From Bacteroidales bacterium (GTDB lineage Bacteria > Bacteroidota > Bacteroidia > Bacteroidales > UBA932): 64,000 nucleotides of DNA. Of this stretch, positions 7,830 to 17,040 are shown in pieces. Made by a program: the position numbers and the translations under genes. The stretch covers positions 85,485-149,484 of the forward strand of contig JAFTMS010000007.1 of NCBI GenBank assembly GCA_017452265.1, in the 5' to 3' direction. The notes under the pieces are model-generated. The model worked only from the letters and a program-made list of their open reading frames with translations, made no database searches and was not told the DNA's origin. How positions within the stretch are numbered: the first letter of the stretch is position 1; the number at the start of each line of letters is the position of its first letter.

Positions 7830-8828
7830 TCATTTCCTCAATCTTATTATATCTCCTTCCTTCGGGACGTACCCTTGCTCAAATCCGTTCAGTTTGTAAA
7901 GTTTCGAAAGCTTCAAGGCGTACCTCTGGGAAATCTCCCTCATGGTCTCGCCTTCCTCGATCACATGCTTGTCAAGTCCTTTCGCGGCCTTTCCCTTCTT
8001 GGCCCTGAGATACACCACTGTGCCCGGCTGAAGCCCCCCGGAATACCACAGGTCGTTGAATTTCAGAATCTCACGCGGGAAAAGTCCGTAATATGAAGCC
8101 AGGCTTTCATATGTATCCCCTTCCTCAGCATATACGAACGGAACACCGTTCTTCGTATACACCTGACGCGAGAGCGGAAACTGGAAATGGCCGCTGCGGA
8201 CATCCGACAGCGGCACGACCTCCTCCATCTTTGAAGGAGGAGCAGGAACCGCAGAAGCGTCAGAAACGTCTTCCGTATGTCGGTCATGACGGTTTCTGCG
8301 TACCGAGCCCGGCCTGCGCGAGTCATATTCGTACAGACGGTAATCCTCTATTATCTTTATCAGCTTCTTCGGATACGACGGATCTGTGGCGTAACCGGCC
8401 TTTCTGAGGCCGTACGCCCATGCCTTGTAGTCCGTCACGCGATAGTCGAAAAGGAACTTGTAGCGGTCGCGGTAGCGCAGGAAATCGGAATGGTCACGGA
8501 AAGACTCCTCCGGAGACGAATACCTGCGGAAGCACTCGCCACGGCGTTCGTCGTCGTAGCGGATGGTCTTTCCCGTCCACCCGTTATGGCACTTTATGCC
8601 GAAATGGTTGTTGCCTCTGACCGCAAGATCGGACATGCCGTTTCCCGACTCAAGCATTCCCTGGGCAAGGGTTATGCTGGCCGGTATGCCGCTGCGGTAC
8701 ATCTCCTCGACGGCAAGTTCCGCGTATTTCTCAATGTAGCGTTCCTGCGGAGAACCGTCCGGGCGGGCCCGGAGCGAAAGCATCGCCAGAAACACGAAAA
8801 AACAGGTCGTAAATATCCTTTTCCTCAT
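7830..8828 (-). CDS. Secreted glucosaminidase with two LysM domains
   Basis: A 332-residue protein. The signal peptide is followed by a GH73-type glucosaminidase domain (about 28-170). The presumed catalytic Glu is in LAQGMLESGNG, and NHFGIKCHNGW is a typical later motif. A low-complexity linker with basic residues leads to two LysM repeats (about 225-285 and 287-332; ending VPKEGDIIRLRK) that bind peptidoglycan. It is expected to cut N-acetylglucosamine links in the cell wall, and its gene is directly followed by mltG. Housekeeping wall remodelling is likelier than defence or phage origin. Confidence 0.92.
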   Translation of the reverse strand: MRKRIFTTCFFVFLAMLSLRARPDGSPQERYIEKYAELAVEEMYRSGIPASITLAQGMLESGNGMSDLAVRGNNHFGIKCHNGWTGKTIRYDDERRGECFRRYSSPEESFRDHSDFLRYRDRYKFLFDYRVTDYKAWAYGLRKAGYATDPSYPKKLIKIIEDYRLYEYDSRRPGSVRRNRHDRHTEDVSDASAVPAPPSKMEEVVPLSDVRSGHFQFPLSRQVYTKNGVPFVYAEEGDTYESLASYYGLFPREILKFNDLWYSGGLQPGTVVYLRAKKGKAAKGLDKHVIEEGETMREISQRYALKLSKLYKLNGFEQGYVPKEGDIIRLRK

Positions 8829-8846
8829 ATCCCGGATTGAAACATT

Positions 8847-11800
8847 CTAATGTACATCCTGCGAAGATAAGGATTTTTTACGATATTCGGACGGTGAACA
8901 GCCGAACTCTTCCTTGAAATGGCCCGCAAAGACCTTAGGAGAGTTGAATCCGACCATATAGGCGACCTCGGAAATGTACACTCCGTCCGTCTCCAGCAGC
9001 TGTGCAGCCTTCTTCAGACGCAGGGCCCTGATGAACTCGACCGGCGTCTTTCCCGTGATGTAAAGCAGCTTCTTATAAAGGCTTGCCCTATGCATGTACA
9101 AAGCCGCAGAAAGCTCGGCCACGGAGAAATCCGGATTGCTTATGTTCTCGTTTATTACGTTTATGGCCTTCTGCAGGAGACGATCGTCCATCGATGTCAG
9201 CGTAATCTGCTCTGTCGTTATTTCAAGTTCCTTTTCGAAAAGGCGCTTCGAACGCTTCTTCCACTGGATGAACTTCGCAATGCGCAGACGCAGGATGGAC
9301 ATGTTGAAAGGCTTGGTGAGATAGTCGTCGGCTCCGGATTCGAGGCCGTGGCATTCATCATCACGCATCGCCTTGGCAGTCAGCAGAATAACAGGTATAT
9401 GAGACGTATTTATGTCCGACTTCATCCTTCGGCAGAATTCCGTTCCGTCCATCACCGGCATCATGACGTCACATATGACCACATCCACATCGTTGGCCTC
9501 GACTGCCTTCAGGGCTTCCGCTCCGTCACAGGCATACAGGACATTGTACTCATCGCTCAGTGAGGCGCAGAGAAAAGTCCTGAAATCGTCATTGTCGTCC
9601 ACTACGAGAACCGTCGGACGCCCTTCGACGGCAGGAACATCAGCAGGAGAAGCCGTCTCCGTCACATCCTCGTCATCAACCGTTTCCGCGCTTTGTCTCT
9701 GCACCGGGAGGGTGAAAGAGAATATGCTTCCGGTCGGTTCATTGTCACGCACCGAGATGTCGCCACCATGAAGCTGGATGAACTCACGCACCACATGCAG
9801 GCCGATGCCGCTTCCTGCAGGACTGCCCTTCGACTGATAGAAACGGTCGAAGATGCGGTGCCTGTCCTTTTCAGGAACACCGCAGCCTGTGTCACGCACT
9901 TCCACAGCCACATGATCCTGCCCGTCCATATGGACATCGACAGTAATCGCACCTCCCGACGGAGTGAACTTGAAGGCGTTTGAAAGCAGGTTCGTCAGCA
10001 CCTTGACAATCTTGCCCTGATCGAAATCGAATACAAGGGAATCAATATCCGACACCACGGAAAGAATGACAGACTGGCTTTCTGCCATCAGACGGAAGGA
10101 ATCGGAGGCATCACGGACAGCTGATATGAAATCCGCCGACGCAAGGTTCAGATCCGTTCCGTACATCTCTATCTTTCTCAAGTCCAGGACTTCATTCACG
10201 AGATTCAGCAGCCTTTGGGCATTGCGGTGCACAGTCATCATGAAGGCATCCTCGCGAAGCTCGGGATTCTTTGCAAGCTTTTCCTCAATCGGTGTAAGAA
10301 TAAGCGTGAGCGGCGTTCTGAAATCGTGGCTGACGTTTGTAAAGAACTGCATCTTCATCTCATCGAGATAATGCCTGCGTTCCTGCTTCATGGCAAGTTC
10401 CCTCTGACGCGCATCCATCCTTCTGCGTCTTCTCACCATGAGAGAGGCGAAGCATAGCAGAGCCGTGCCGGCCAGCACGTACAGGCAGATGGCCCACCAT
10501 GTCTTCCACCACGGGGGCAGGATACGGATGTCCAGAGTGATTCCTCTGGACGAATCACTGATGTCCGGAGTCAGGCAGAGCCGGTATTTTCCGGGACTCA
10601 GGGACGTGAATGTCAGACGGTTGAGATTCTTGTCCGTAGTGATCCATTCGTCGGACAGGCCTTCCAGACGGTAATACAGGTTGCAGTCCTGCACGGAAAA
10701 ATAGTCCAGATTCGTGAAGTCTACGGATATGAGCGAGGCTTCATGAGGCAATGTCACAGCCTGTGTATATTCCAATGCCTTTTCGAGAATCACATCACCA
10801 TCGTATTCCTGCCCCGGGCGTACAGGCATGCTGCCGACATACAGTCTTGTGAAATACAGTTTTGCTTCGTCATGCGCCATCCTTGCGGAGAGCTTGTCCG
10901 GAGAAAAACGCATCACTCCGCAGAAGCTTCCCATAAGCATGTCGCCGGTTGGTGTCATGCAGGCCGCCTTCTGATTGAAGTGCAGGTCCGGAATCTGCGG
11001 AAAGCTGTAGGAGCTGAAGTCAAAGGCATAGCCATGCTCAGTGCTGCGGAACACATCCACCCGGCAAAGCCCTTTGTCCGTCACCACCCATATTGCAGAA
11101 GAAGCGTCCTCCAATATATCCCTGACGGCCCTCAGAGCAGGATGTGACGGTGTATATACTGCTCCTGAAGCAGGATCATACACCTGCACAAGGCCATCCT
11201 CGTCCATCCAGACGAGCCCCCTTGAGTCCACATGCACACCCGTCATGTTTTCGAAGGCCAGGCCGTCAGCCGTACCCACGACACGTGAGGTGCATGTATG
11301 GGAATTGAATATCGTAAGTCCGTAGGCTGTCGCCAGATATATATTGCCGTCCGGAGCGCAGTCCAGATCCAGCACATAATCGTTTGAAATGCCGTGCGTG
11401 GCACTGACAAAAGTCCGGCACGATCCATCCGCCGGATTGAAGAGCTGAAGGCCGCCTCCCAACGTCGCAAGCCAGATGCGGCCTGAAGCGTCGTGGTCGA
11501 TCGCCCATATGTTCTCGGAGGCAAGCTGCCCGGCTCCGCTGCGGTCATAGTCGTATGTACGCATCCTTCCGTTCTCCATGCACGTCAGTCCGCCATAGAA
11601 GGTGCCTATCCACAGCCTACCGGCATTGTCGCAATGGATGTCCGTGATGACATTGCTCGCAAGGGCACTGTTCGCAATGTTGTAGAGCCTTTCCGTACCG
11701 TCCGCAGGATTGTACCTTATCAGTCCGTAACCATCGGTTCCGAACCACTGCATGCCTCTGGAATCTTCGCAGGATGCATTGATGTCGTCCGGAAAGCTAT

Positions 11801-12836
11801 AGTCGTGAAGTGTCTTCAGATGCGACAGGGACCATGTCCGGTTGTCGCCCCGCCATATCGAAAGGCCTTTTTTGGTATATCCCACCCATATATTGTCCTG
11901 ACTGTCACGAAAGAGGGCGTATACACCGTTGCTGGCCAATGTATTGGCATCGTCAGGCACATTCTTCAGCCGGTGAAGGACATCTCCGCGACGGCTGCAT
12001 ATCGTGATTCCGCCGTGATCGGAAGCAAGCCAGACATTCCCATCGGCATCTTCTAAAATCGCACAGATGAAGCCCCCGGATATGTTATGGTCGCGTGATT
12101 CCTCTGAGTAACGGATTGTTTCAGAACCGTCCGAAGGCAGCATCCACACTCCCCTTGCGCCCTGTGAAAGCCACATGTTACCTGCCGAATCCGCAAAGAC
12201 ACAATGGAATCTATGGTCAGTACTGCCCTCAGGCACTTCCACAGGAGCCTTGATGACATCCAATGCCCGTATCCCGTCCGCTCCATAGGCATACCTGTAT
12301 ACATCGCCGTCCGCACATAGCAAATACGTTATTCCGTTAGTGCAGAAGATGTCATACGGAGTTCCGTCCACCCGCCCGGCCTCCAGCGTCTGTCCGGTTC
12401 CGGCCATCCTTACCTTGAGGATTCTGTTGTCCGTCCACCACAGATTGAATCTGGAATCTATCTGCACGACATCCAGCCATGTCGAGGCGCCAAGCTCGGC
12501 AGCAGCCTCCTGTTCGGTACCGATACGGCAGGTCTGAGGATCATATATTACAAAGCCGTTACGCTTCTTCGTCCATATCCTGCCCTGAGCATCCTGCTGT
12601 ATGTCCTGAAAGGAATCGCCCTCACATATCACGTCCTGCTCCAGCACATGGCCACCCATGCCTCTGTAAAGTCCGTTTCTCGTGCCTATCCAGATAAAGC
12701 CGTCACTGTCCTGAAATATGCTGTTGATCCAATGGTTCGGGGTCTGGACATGTTCAAACAGATAATTTCCTGCCTCCGCGCGCATCAGGAACGGCAGAAG
12801 CAGGAAAACTATGATAGAGACAAATCTTTTCATCAA
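8847..12836 (-). CDS. Hybrid two-component regulator (HTCS) of PUL 1
   Basis: A 1329-residue one-protein signalling system. A signal peptide is followed by a periplasmic beta-propeller sensor made of Reg_prop repeats (e.g. DGFIWIGTRNGLYRG, repeated WIGT/WLA blocks, about 25-680) and a Y_Y_Y domain. A membrane helix lies near 780-800. The histidine kinase has its phospho-His in SHDFRTPLT near 837, an ATPase N-box LTNLLSNAFKFT and G-box DTGCGVPEKDR. A receiver follows (VVDDNDDF near 1078, phospho-Asp in ICDVMMP), then a C-terminal AraC-type DNA-binding domain. It starts 26 bases after the GH5 stop on the same strand, so it may be the last gene of the operon it controls, giving feedback. Confidence 0.95.
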   Translation of the reverse strand: MMKRFVSIIVFLLLPFLMRAEAGNYLFEHVQTPNHWINSIFQDSDGFIWIGTRNGLYRGMGGHVLEQDVICEGDSFQDIQQDAQGRIWTKKRNGFVIYDPQTCRIGTEQEAAAELGASTWLDVVQIDSRFNLWWTDNRILKVRMAGTGQTLEAGRVDGTPYDIFCTNGITYLLCADGDVYRYAYGADGIRALDVIKAPVEVPEGSTDHRFHCVFADSAGNMWLSQGARGVWMLPSDGSETIRYSEESRDHNISGGFICAILEDADGNVWLASDHGGITICSRRGDVLHRLKNVPDDANTLASNGVYALFRDSQDNIWVGYTKKGLSIWRGDNRTWSLSHLKTLHDYSFPDDINASCEDSRGMQWFGTDGYGLIRYNPADGTERLYNIANSALASNVITDIHCDNAGRLWIGTFYGGLTCMENGRMRTYDYDRSGAGQLASENIWAIDHDASGRIWLATLGGGLQLFNPADGSCRTFVSATHGISNDYVLDLDCAPDGNIYLATAYGLTIFNSHTCTSRVVGTADGLAFENMTGVHVDSRGLVWMDEDGLVQVYDPASGAVYTPSHPALRAVRDILEDASSAIWVVTDKGLCRVDVFRSTEHGYAFDFSSYSFPQIPDLHFNQKAACMTPTGDMLMGSFCGVMRFSPDKLSARMAHDEAKLYFTRLYVGSMPVRPGQEYDGDVILEKALEYTQAVTLPHEASLISVDFTNLDYFSVQDCNLYYRLEGLSDEWITTDKNLNRLTFTSLSPGKYRLCLTPDISDSSRGITLDIRILPPWWKTWWAICLYVLAGTALLCFASLMVRRRRRMDARQRELAMKQERRHYLDEMKMQFFTNVSHDFRTPLTLILTPIEEKLAKNPELREDAFMMTVHRNAQRLLNLVNEVLDLRKIEMYGTDLNLASADFISAVRDASDSFRLMAESQSVILSVVSDIDSLVFDFDQGKIVKVLTNLLSNAFKFTPSGGAITVDVHMDGQDHVAVEVRDTGCGVPEKDRHRIFDRFYQSKGSPAGSGIGLHVVREFIQLHGGDISVRDNEPTGSIFSFTLPVQRQSAETVDDEDVTETASPADVPAVEGRPTVLVVDDNDDFRTFLCASLSDEYNVLYACDGAEALKAVEANDVDVVICDVMMPVMDGTEFCRRMKSDINTSHIPVILLTAKAMRDDECHGLESGADDYLTKPFNMSILRLRIAKFIQWKKRSKRLFEKELEITTEQITLTSMDDRLLQKAINVINENISNPDFSVAELSAALYMHRASLYKKLLYITGKTPVEFIRALRLKKAAQLLETDGVYISEVAYMVGFNSPKVFAGHFKEEFGCSPSEYRKKSLSSQDVH

Positions 12837-12862
12837 TCGGAATTTGCCCTAAAGTTAGTCAT

Positions 12863-14602
12863 TTAATCCGGATATTGTGTCTTTCCGGCCTCGATTATGG
12901 CCTCATATGTCGCCTGTTCCGTGACCTTGAGTTCACTTCTGTCGATGAGGTCTCCCTCGCAGTGCCAATAGAAAGGCACACAGCCGTTGGCCTTGGACTC
13001 CCTTACCACACAAGCGTTGAATGCAGCACGGGACTTCATGTAGCCCTCGTATGCCTTTTCATTTTCAGCGGCAGTTCCAAGATTGCAGTTCTTGGTCGTA
13101 CATACGCTGTATTCACCGATGATGACAGGTATACCCTTGTCCCAGAATTTCTTCTTCATCTTTGCCATCTGCTTTGCCACATAGCCTTCATTGTAATTCC
13201 TGTCCCACCGTCCTGCATATGCGCCTGCAGCATATGATTCCTGTTCATCTCCCCAGAAGTACATCATCTTTCCCCAGCTTTCGTCCTGCGCAAGACCGCA
13301 GAATGTCCAAGGCGTATAATAATGTACTTCGGCTGCAAGTCTGTCCTCTACAGAATCGACCGGAAGCCTGTCCATCAGCTGATCGGTCTTGTCGATATCC
13401 GTGCTTGGTCCCTGAACCACAAGTACGCGATAGGCATTTCTACCTCCTGTCTTGCGGACAGCATCGACGAAAGTCTGCTCATACCTCAGAAGAGTCTCCA
13501 TATGTGACGCATTCTCGGCATTCGGCTCGTTCGTGCCGGCAAAGACAAGATGCTCGTCGTAGTCGCGGAATGTCGTCGCGATCTGGGTCCAGATAGAATG
13601 CTGCTCAGCATTTACAGCCTCATCATATCCGTTCGGGATATCGTTTTCGAGCCAGCCCTGATCCCAATGAATGTTCAGGATGGCATACATATCGTTATCA
13701 ACGACATAGTCCACGACTTCCTTGACGCGGCTCATCCAGCTGCTCTTGACTACATATCCGTCTCCAGGCTCGAGATACTGATGCCATGAGCACGGTATAC
13801 GTACAGCATTGAAGCCCAAGCCCTTAATATACTTGATCATAGCCTCCGTCGTCCTCGGAGCGCCCCACGAAGTCTCGCCTCCTGTAGCCTCGAGGGTATT
13901 TCCGAGATTTATACCCAGTTCCATTTTCTTCATGAGGGTCTTCGCATCGCTCTCCATACCTGTCATATCAGCTTCAGGCACGTCCTCATCATTTGCAGCC
14001 TGAATCACCTGCACCTGATACTGCTCATCAGCTGATGTAAAGGTAATGACAGCTTCACGCGCAAAGTTCTGCATATTCAATGTCGCAGCAAATAAAGCAG
14101 TTCCGGCCTTGATATCCTTCTCCTCCAGAGTAAGCCATGAAGCATCCCCAAACGAGACTTCGTAATCCTCGGCAGCCTGTGCCGTGATATAGAAGGTCGT
14201 CGCCGTATAAGGAAGTCTGACAGGAGCCTCGTCCACGAGAAGTGAATACCCTCGCTGAGTCACTGTCACCCGACCGGCTTCCTCGCCATCGATCATTACG
14301 GAAAGCACTTTCTCCCTTTCGGAGACATTCGGATTCTCCTGAACGGAAATCGTGAACTTGCTGATCTTGTCGGAAGCATATGGTTCCTTGACCACAGTGC
14401 ACCATGAAGCAGTACCTGTGACCCCAACTTCCGCCGTCGTCTGGACAAAAAGTTCCTGAGTCCCGCCGGCAGCAGTGAAAACGAATTCGGTCGCGCCTAT
14501 CTTGAATTCCACGACGTCATTCTTAAGATCGTCCGGCTGACATCCGATAAACGCAGACATGGAGATGATCCCCATAACGACAATTGCAATATATTTACGC
14601 AT
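12863..14602 (-). CDS. Lipoprotein GH5 endo-glycanase with two BACON-like domains
   Basis: 579 residues. The start is taken at 14602 because lipoprotein signal MRKYIAIVV with lipobox FIGC21 begins there; an upstream in-frame start would add 18 unlikely residues. Two BACON-like beta-sandwich domains (about 30-118 and 125-202) precede a GH5 TIM barrel (about 215-579). INLGNTLEATGG and the barrel sequence suggest subfamily 4. The acid/base is E359 in GTNEP and the nucleophile E497 in IIGEYS. Known GH5_4 enzymes cut the backbone of xyloglucan, mixed-link glucan or glucomannan. It is expected on the cell surface, making oligosaccharides for the SusCD pair encoded upstream. Confidence 0.92.
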   Translation of the reverse strand: MRKYIAIVVMGIISMSAFIGCQPDDLKNDVVEFKIGATEFVFTAAGGTQELFVQTTAEVGVTGTASWCTVVKEPYASDKISKFTISVQENPNVSEREKVLSVMIDGEEAGRVTVTQRGYSLLVDEAPVRLPYTATTFYITAQAAEDYEVSFGDASWLTLEEKDIKAGTALFAATLNMQNFAREAVITFTSADEQYQVQVIQAANDEDVPEADMTGMESDAKTLMKKMELGINLGNTLEATGGETSWGAPRTTEAMIKYIKGLGFNAVRIPCSWHQYLEPGDGYVVKSSWMSRVKEVVDYVVDNDMYAILNIHWDQGWLENDIPNGYDEAVNAEQHSIWTQIATTFRDYDEHLVFAGTNEPNAENASHMETLLRYEQTFVDAVRKTGGRNAYRVLVVQGPSTDIDKTDQLMDRLPVDSVEDRLAAEVHYYTPWTFCGLAQDESWGKMMYFWGDEQESYAAGAYAGRWDRNYNEGYVAKQMAKMKKKFWDKGIPVIIGEYSVCTTKNCNLGTAAENEKAYEGYMKSRAAFNACVVRESKANGCVPFYWHCEGDLIDRSELKVTEQATYEAIIEAGKTQYPD

Positions 14603-14662
14603 AATTTCGAGATTTGAATTGGGAAGCGGCGGTCCGGCCAGAGACCGCCACCTCAAATCATA

Positions 14663-17017
14663 TTACATGAGGGTAATCGCATCAACGCTTACCTGTACAG
14701 CTGCAGGATCCACGAGATCCGCGCCCAAGCCTACGATATCGAGGACGTAGACAACAGCACCTTCAGCAAGTGCAGAAACAGGAGCAGTGAAGATGTATGT
14801 ACCATCTCCGGTCACAGTCGTGCCGGCTGTTTCGTTCTTGTTATCTGACTGAACGCTCCAGTCAGGGTTTGAGTAATAGATACCGCCAATGTATGAACCG
14901 GCAGCACCTTCCTTCAGCTCGATACCGCTGAATGTAACTGCCATGATCATGTTCTCAGAGAATGAGATTTCTGCCGTATTTACAGCAGGATCAGGCTTGG
15001 TGGATCCCCATTCATTGTAGAACTCGATACGGTAGTTGCCGTTATTCTCAAGGTCACCGAGAGCAAGCTTTGAGTTGTCAGCTGCAAGAGACTTGATCGC
15101 AGGGAGTTCACCGTCAAGGGTAATCTTGTTGACGTAAGCAACCGGTGTAGAGCCATCGGCAAGATCAGCAGAAAGCCCTACAATATCCAGCACGAATACG
15201 ACAGCGCCTTCTGCGAGTGCAGCTACCGGAACCTTGAAATTATAGGTGCCGTTTCCTGTCACCATCGTACCGGCAGTCTCATTCTTGGTATCAGCCTGTA
15301 CAGACCAGTCCGGATTTGAATAGTATACACCGCCGACATACGAACCTGCCGCTCCGTCCTTGAGCTGGATACCGCCGAGAGTGATGCTGATATTCATTTC
15401 CTGAGAGAATGAAATATCTGCAAGATTAACAGCCGGATCATCTTTTGTAGAACCCCACTCATTGTAGAATTCGATACGGAGATTACCATTCCCTTCAAGG
15501 TCACCGACAGCAAGCTTTGTATTGTCAACAGAAAGCACCTTTGCTTCTGCAGGAGGAGTCACTACTCCACCACCGCCGGCACCGACATTTGCCACGAGAT
15601 GATAGCCCATGTACTCTTCCTTTGCAGGATCCTTGGCACCGACCCACATCTCCGAAATGACACCGTTCTTTGTAGTGATCTCCATGATGCGGAGCTGGTT
15701 CTCTGCTGTTGTCGCGAACGATGCCCAGCCGACCACTGTGAACGATGGTATTCCGTTGTCGAATGTATAGACGCCCTTCTCGTCAAGAGTATATGTACCC
15801 TCGGCCTCAGACCCGTCAGGAATGACGACCTTATATGAATTGTCTGCACTGTCCATTGTAAGAGAGAAGCCTTCATATACAGCAGGATCAGGAGTTCCGA
15901 GCCAGTCAGCATACTCGCCAGGAGTAAGCCAGCCGTTCATGCGCGAACCGTCCATGTTGCACCAGTCGAGAGGATTCTGATCTGAAAGCTTCCACTCGAT
16001 TGCAGTCTGGGAAATCGTACCTACGATATCCTGCCATCCTTCAGGAAGGACAGGCTCAGACGGCTTTGCAGGCTCTTCCGGCGCTGGCGGATTGTCCCAA
16101 TAGTTCTGTGACACATAGTTGTACAGAAGGAGACATGGGCCTTCTGAAGGATCGTTGTCACGGATAACTCCAAGCTGGAGGAAGTCTTCAGTAAGCTGGA
16201 TCACACGTGCATTGCCCCACTGAGTGACGATTGCGTCACGGCCCGGATCATGAAGGATGCCTGCATCCGACATTGTAAGATTATAATTCTCCGTATCGAG
16301 AAGGAAAGTACCGTTCTGCTCAGACTCGACAGAGCCGTCAGCATTGAGTCGTGTCACCTTCACGTGAGCTCCGTCAATCAGGTCAAATGTCATCGTACCG
16401 TAGTCCATTGCACCTGTACCTCCGAAAAGCCATGAACCGTTTCCGGCCCAGTCTGCTGCCCAGTTCCACGAATCAAGTGTACCGTCACCATTGTAGTCGG
16501 TCGCCTCCTGACCTCCGTTTACGTTTCCATACCAGTCGTCAGTACCATAGAAGTAGAGAGGGCCTGCGAAATACTTGCATCCGTCTGCAGAGACATCAAG
16601 TTTCCATGTCTTCGACTGACCTTTTCCACCTGTGAGGGTGTTCCACATTGGGTCATCCACATAGGAAAGGTTGTCGGTTGTGAGATTCAGCACATATGGC
16701 TCGCCATATACATAGCCGCCGGCGGTTTCAACACCGAACTTTATTGTATACTCGCCCTTGAACGCTATCTTAAGTGTGATTTCATCCTTCTGACTACGTC
16801 CCTGAGGATGCTCCCACAGAGGAGTATAGCCAGCCATAAGGTTCTTGAGGTAGACCGTATTAGGATCTGTCGGGTCCTGGGTAACGCTGTATGCAATACC
16901 CTGTACAAGCTCGTCCGCAGTCACATCGACAGGGCCCAACTCATACTCTTCCGGCATACAGGCATAAACCCCTGCAAGGCACAGAAGCGACAATATGAAC
17001 AATCTTATATTTTTCAT
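14663..17017 (-). CDS. Surface glycan-binding lipoprotein with duplicated C-terminal domain
   Basis: 784 residues with a lipoprotein signal (lipobox GVYAC) and no catalytic motif. The middle contains an aromatic-rich lectin-like region (DDWYGNVNGG, WNWAADWAGNGSWLFGG) and a second similar block (EWKLSDQNPLDW). The last ~280 residues are two near-identical ~140-residue beta-sandwich modules sharing NGNYRIEFYNEWGSTK/NGNLRIEFYNEWGSTK and YSNPDWSVQ. Its place right after SusD and before the GH5 enzyme is that of a SusE/F-type or SGBP-B protein. It probably holds the polysaccharide at the cell surface. Exposed Trp and Tyr in the duplicated modules are candidate binding platforms. Confidence 0.85.
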   Translation of the reverse strand: MKNIRLFILSLLCLAGVYACMPEEYELGPVDVTADELVQGIAYSVTQDPTDPNTVYLKNLMAGYTPLWEHPQGRSQKDEITLKIAFKGEYTIKFGVETAGGYVYGEPYVLNLTTDNLSYVDDPMWNTLTGGKGQSKTWKLDVSADGCKYFAGPLYFYGTDDWYGNVNGGQEATDYNGDGTLDSWNWAADWAGNGSWLFGGTGAMDYGTMTFDLIDGAHVKVTRLNADGSVESEQNGTFLLDTENYNLTMSDAGILHDPGRDAIVTQWGNARVIQLTEDFLQLGVIRDNDPSEGPCLLLYNYVSQNYWDNPPAPEEPAKPSEPVLPEGWQDIVGTISQTAIEWKLSDQNPLDWCNMDGSRMNGWLTPGEYADWLGTPDPAVYEGFSLTMDSADNSYKVVIPDGSEAEGTYTLDEKGVYTFDNGIPSFTVVGWASFATTAENQLRIMEITTKNGVISEMWVGAKDPAKEEYMGYHLVANVGAGGGGVVTPPAEAKVLSVDNTKLAVGDLEGNGNLRIEFYNEWGSTKDDPAVNLADISFSQEMNISITLGGIQLKDGAAGSYVGGVYYSNPDWSVQADTKNETAGTMVTGNGTYNFKVPVAALAEGAVVFVLDIVGLSADLADGSTPVAYVNKITLDGELPAIKSLAADNSKLALGDLENNGNYRIEFYNEWGSTKPDPAVNTAEISFSENMIMAVTFSGIELKEGAAGSYIGGIYYSNPDWSVQSDNKNETAGTTVTGDGTYIFTAPVSALAEGAVVYVLDIVGLGADLVDPAAVQVSVDAITLM
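14666..15545 (-). repeat. Tandem coding duplication in the glycan-binding lipoprotein
   Basis: Module 1 (about 15545-15110) and module 2 (about 15085-14666) encode proteins alike over ~140 residues, including EFYNEWGSTK, KNETAGT and EGAVV.VLDIVGL. The nucleotide copies differ at many third positions, so the duplication is not very recent but is under purifying selection. Confidence 0.85.
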
Positions 17018-17040
17018 AACAGTGTTTCTATTAAAGGTTA

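Noticed and set aside
8277-8840. A 187-codon plus-strand frame opposite the glucosaminidase gene
   Set aside because: Fully antisense to a gene with clear GH73 and LysM domains; no domain of its own.
14603-14656. An 18-residue N-terminal extension of the GH5 lipoprotein
   Set aside because: It would bury the lipoprotein signal that begins at 14602; the extension is Pro/Arg-rich and unlike a leader.
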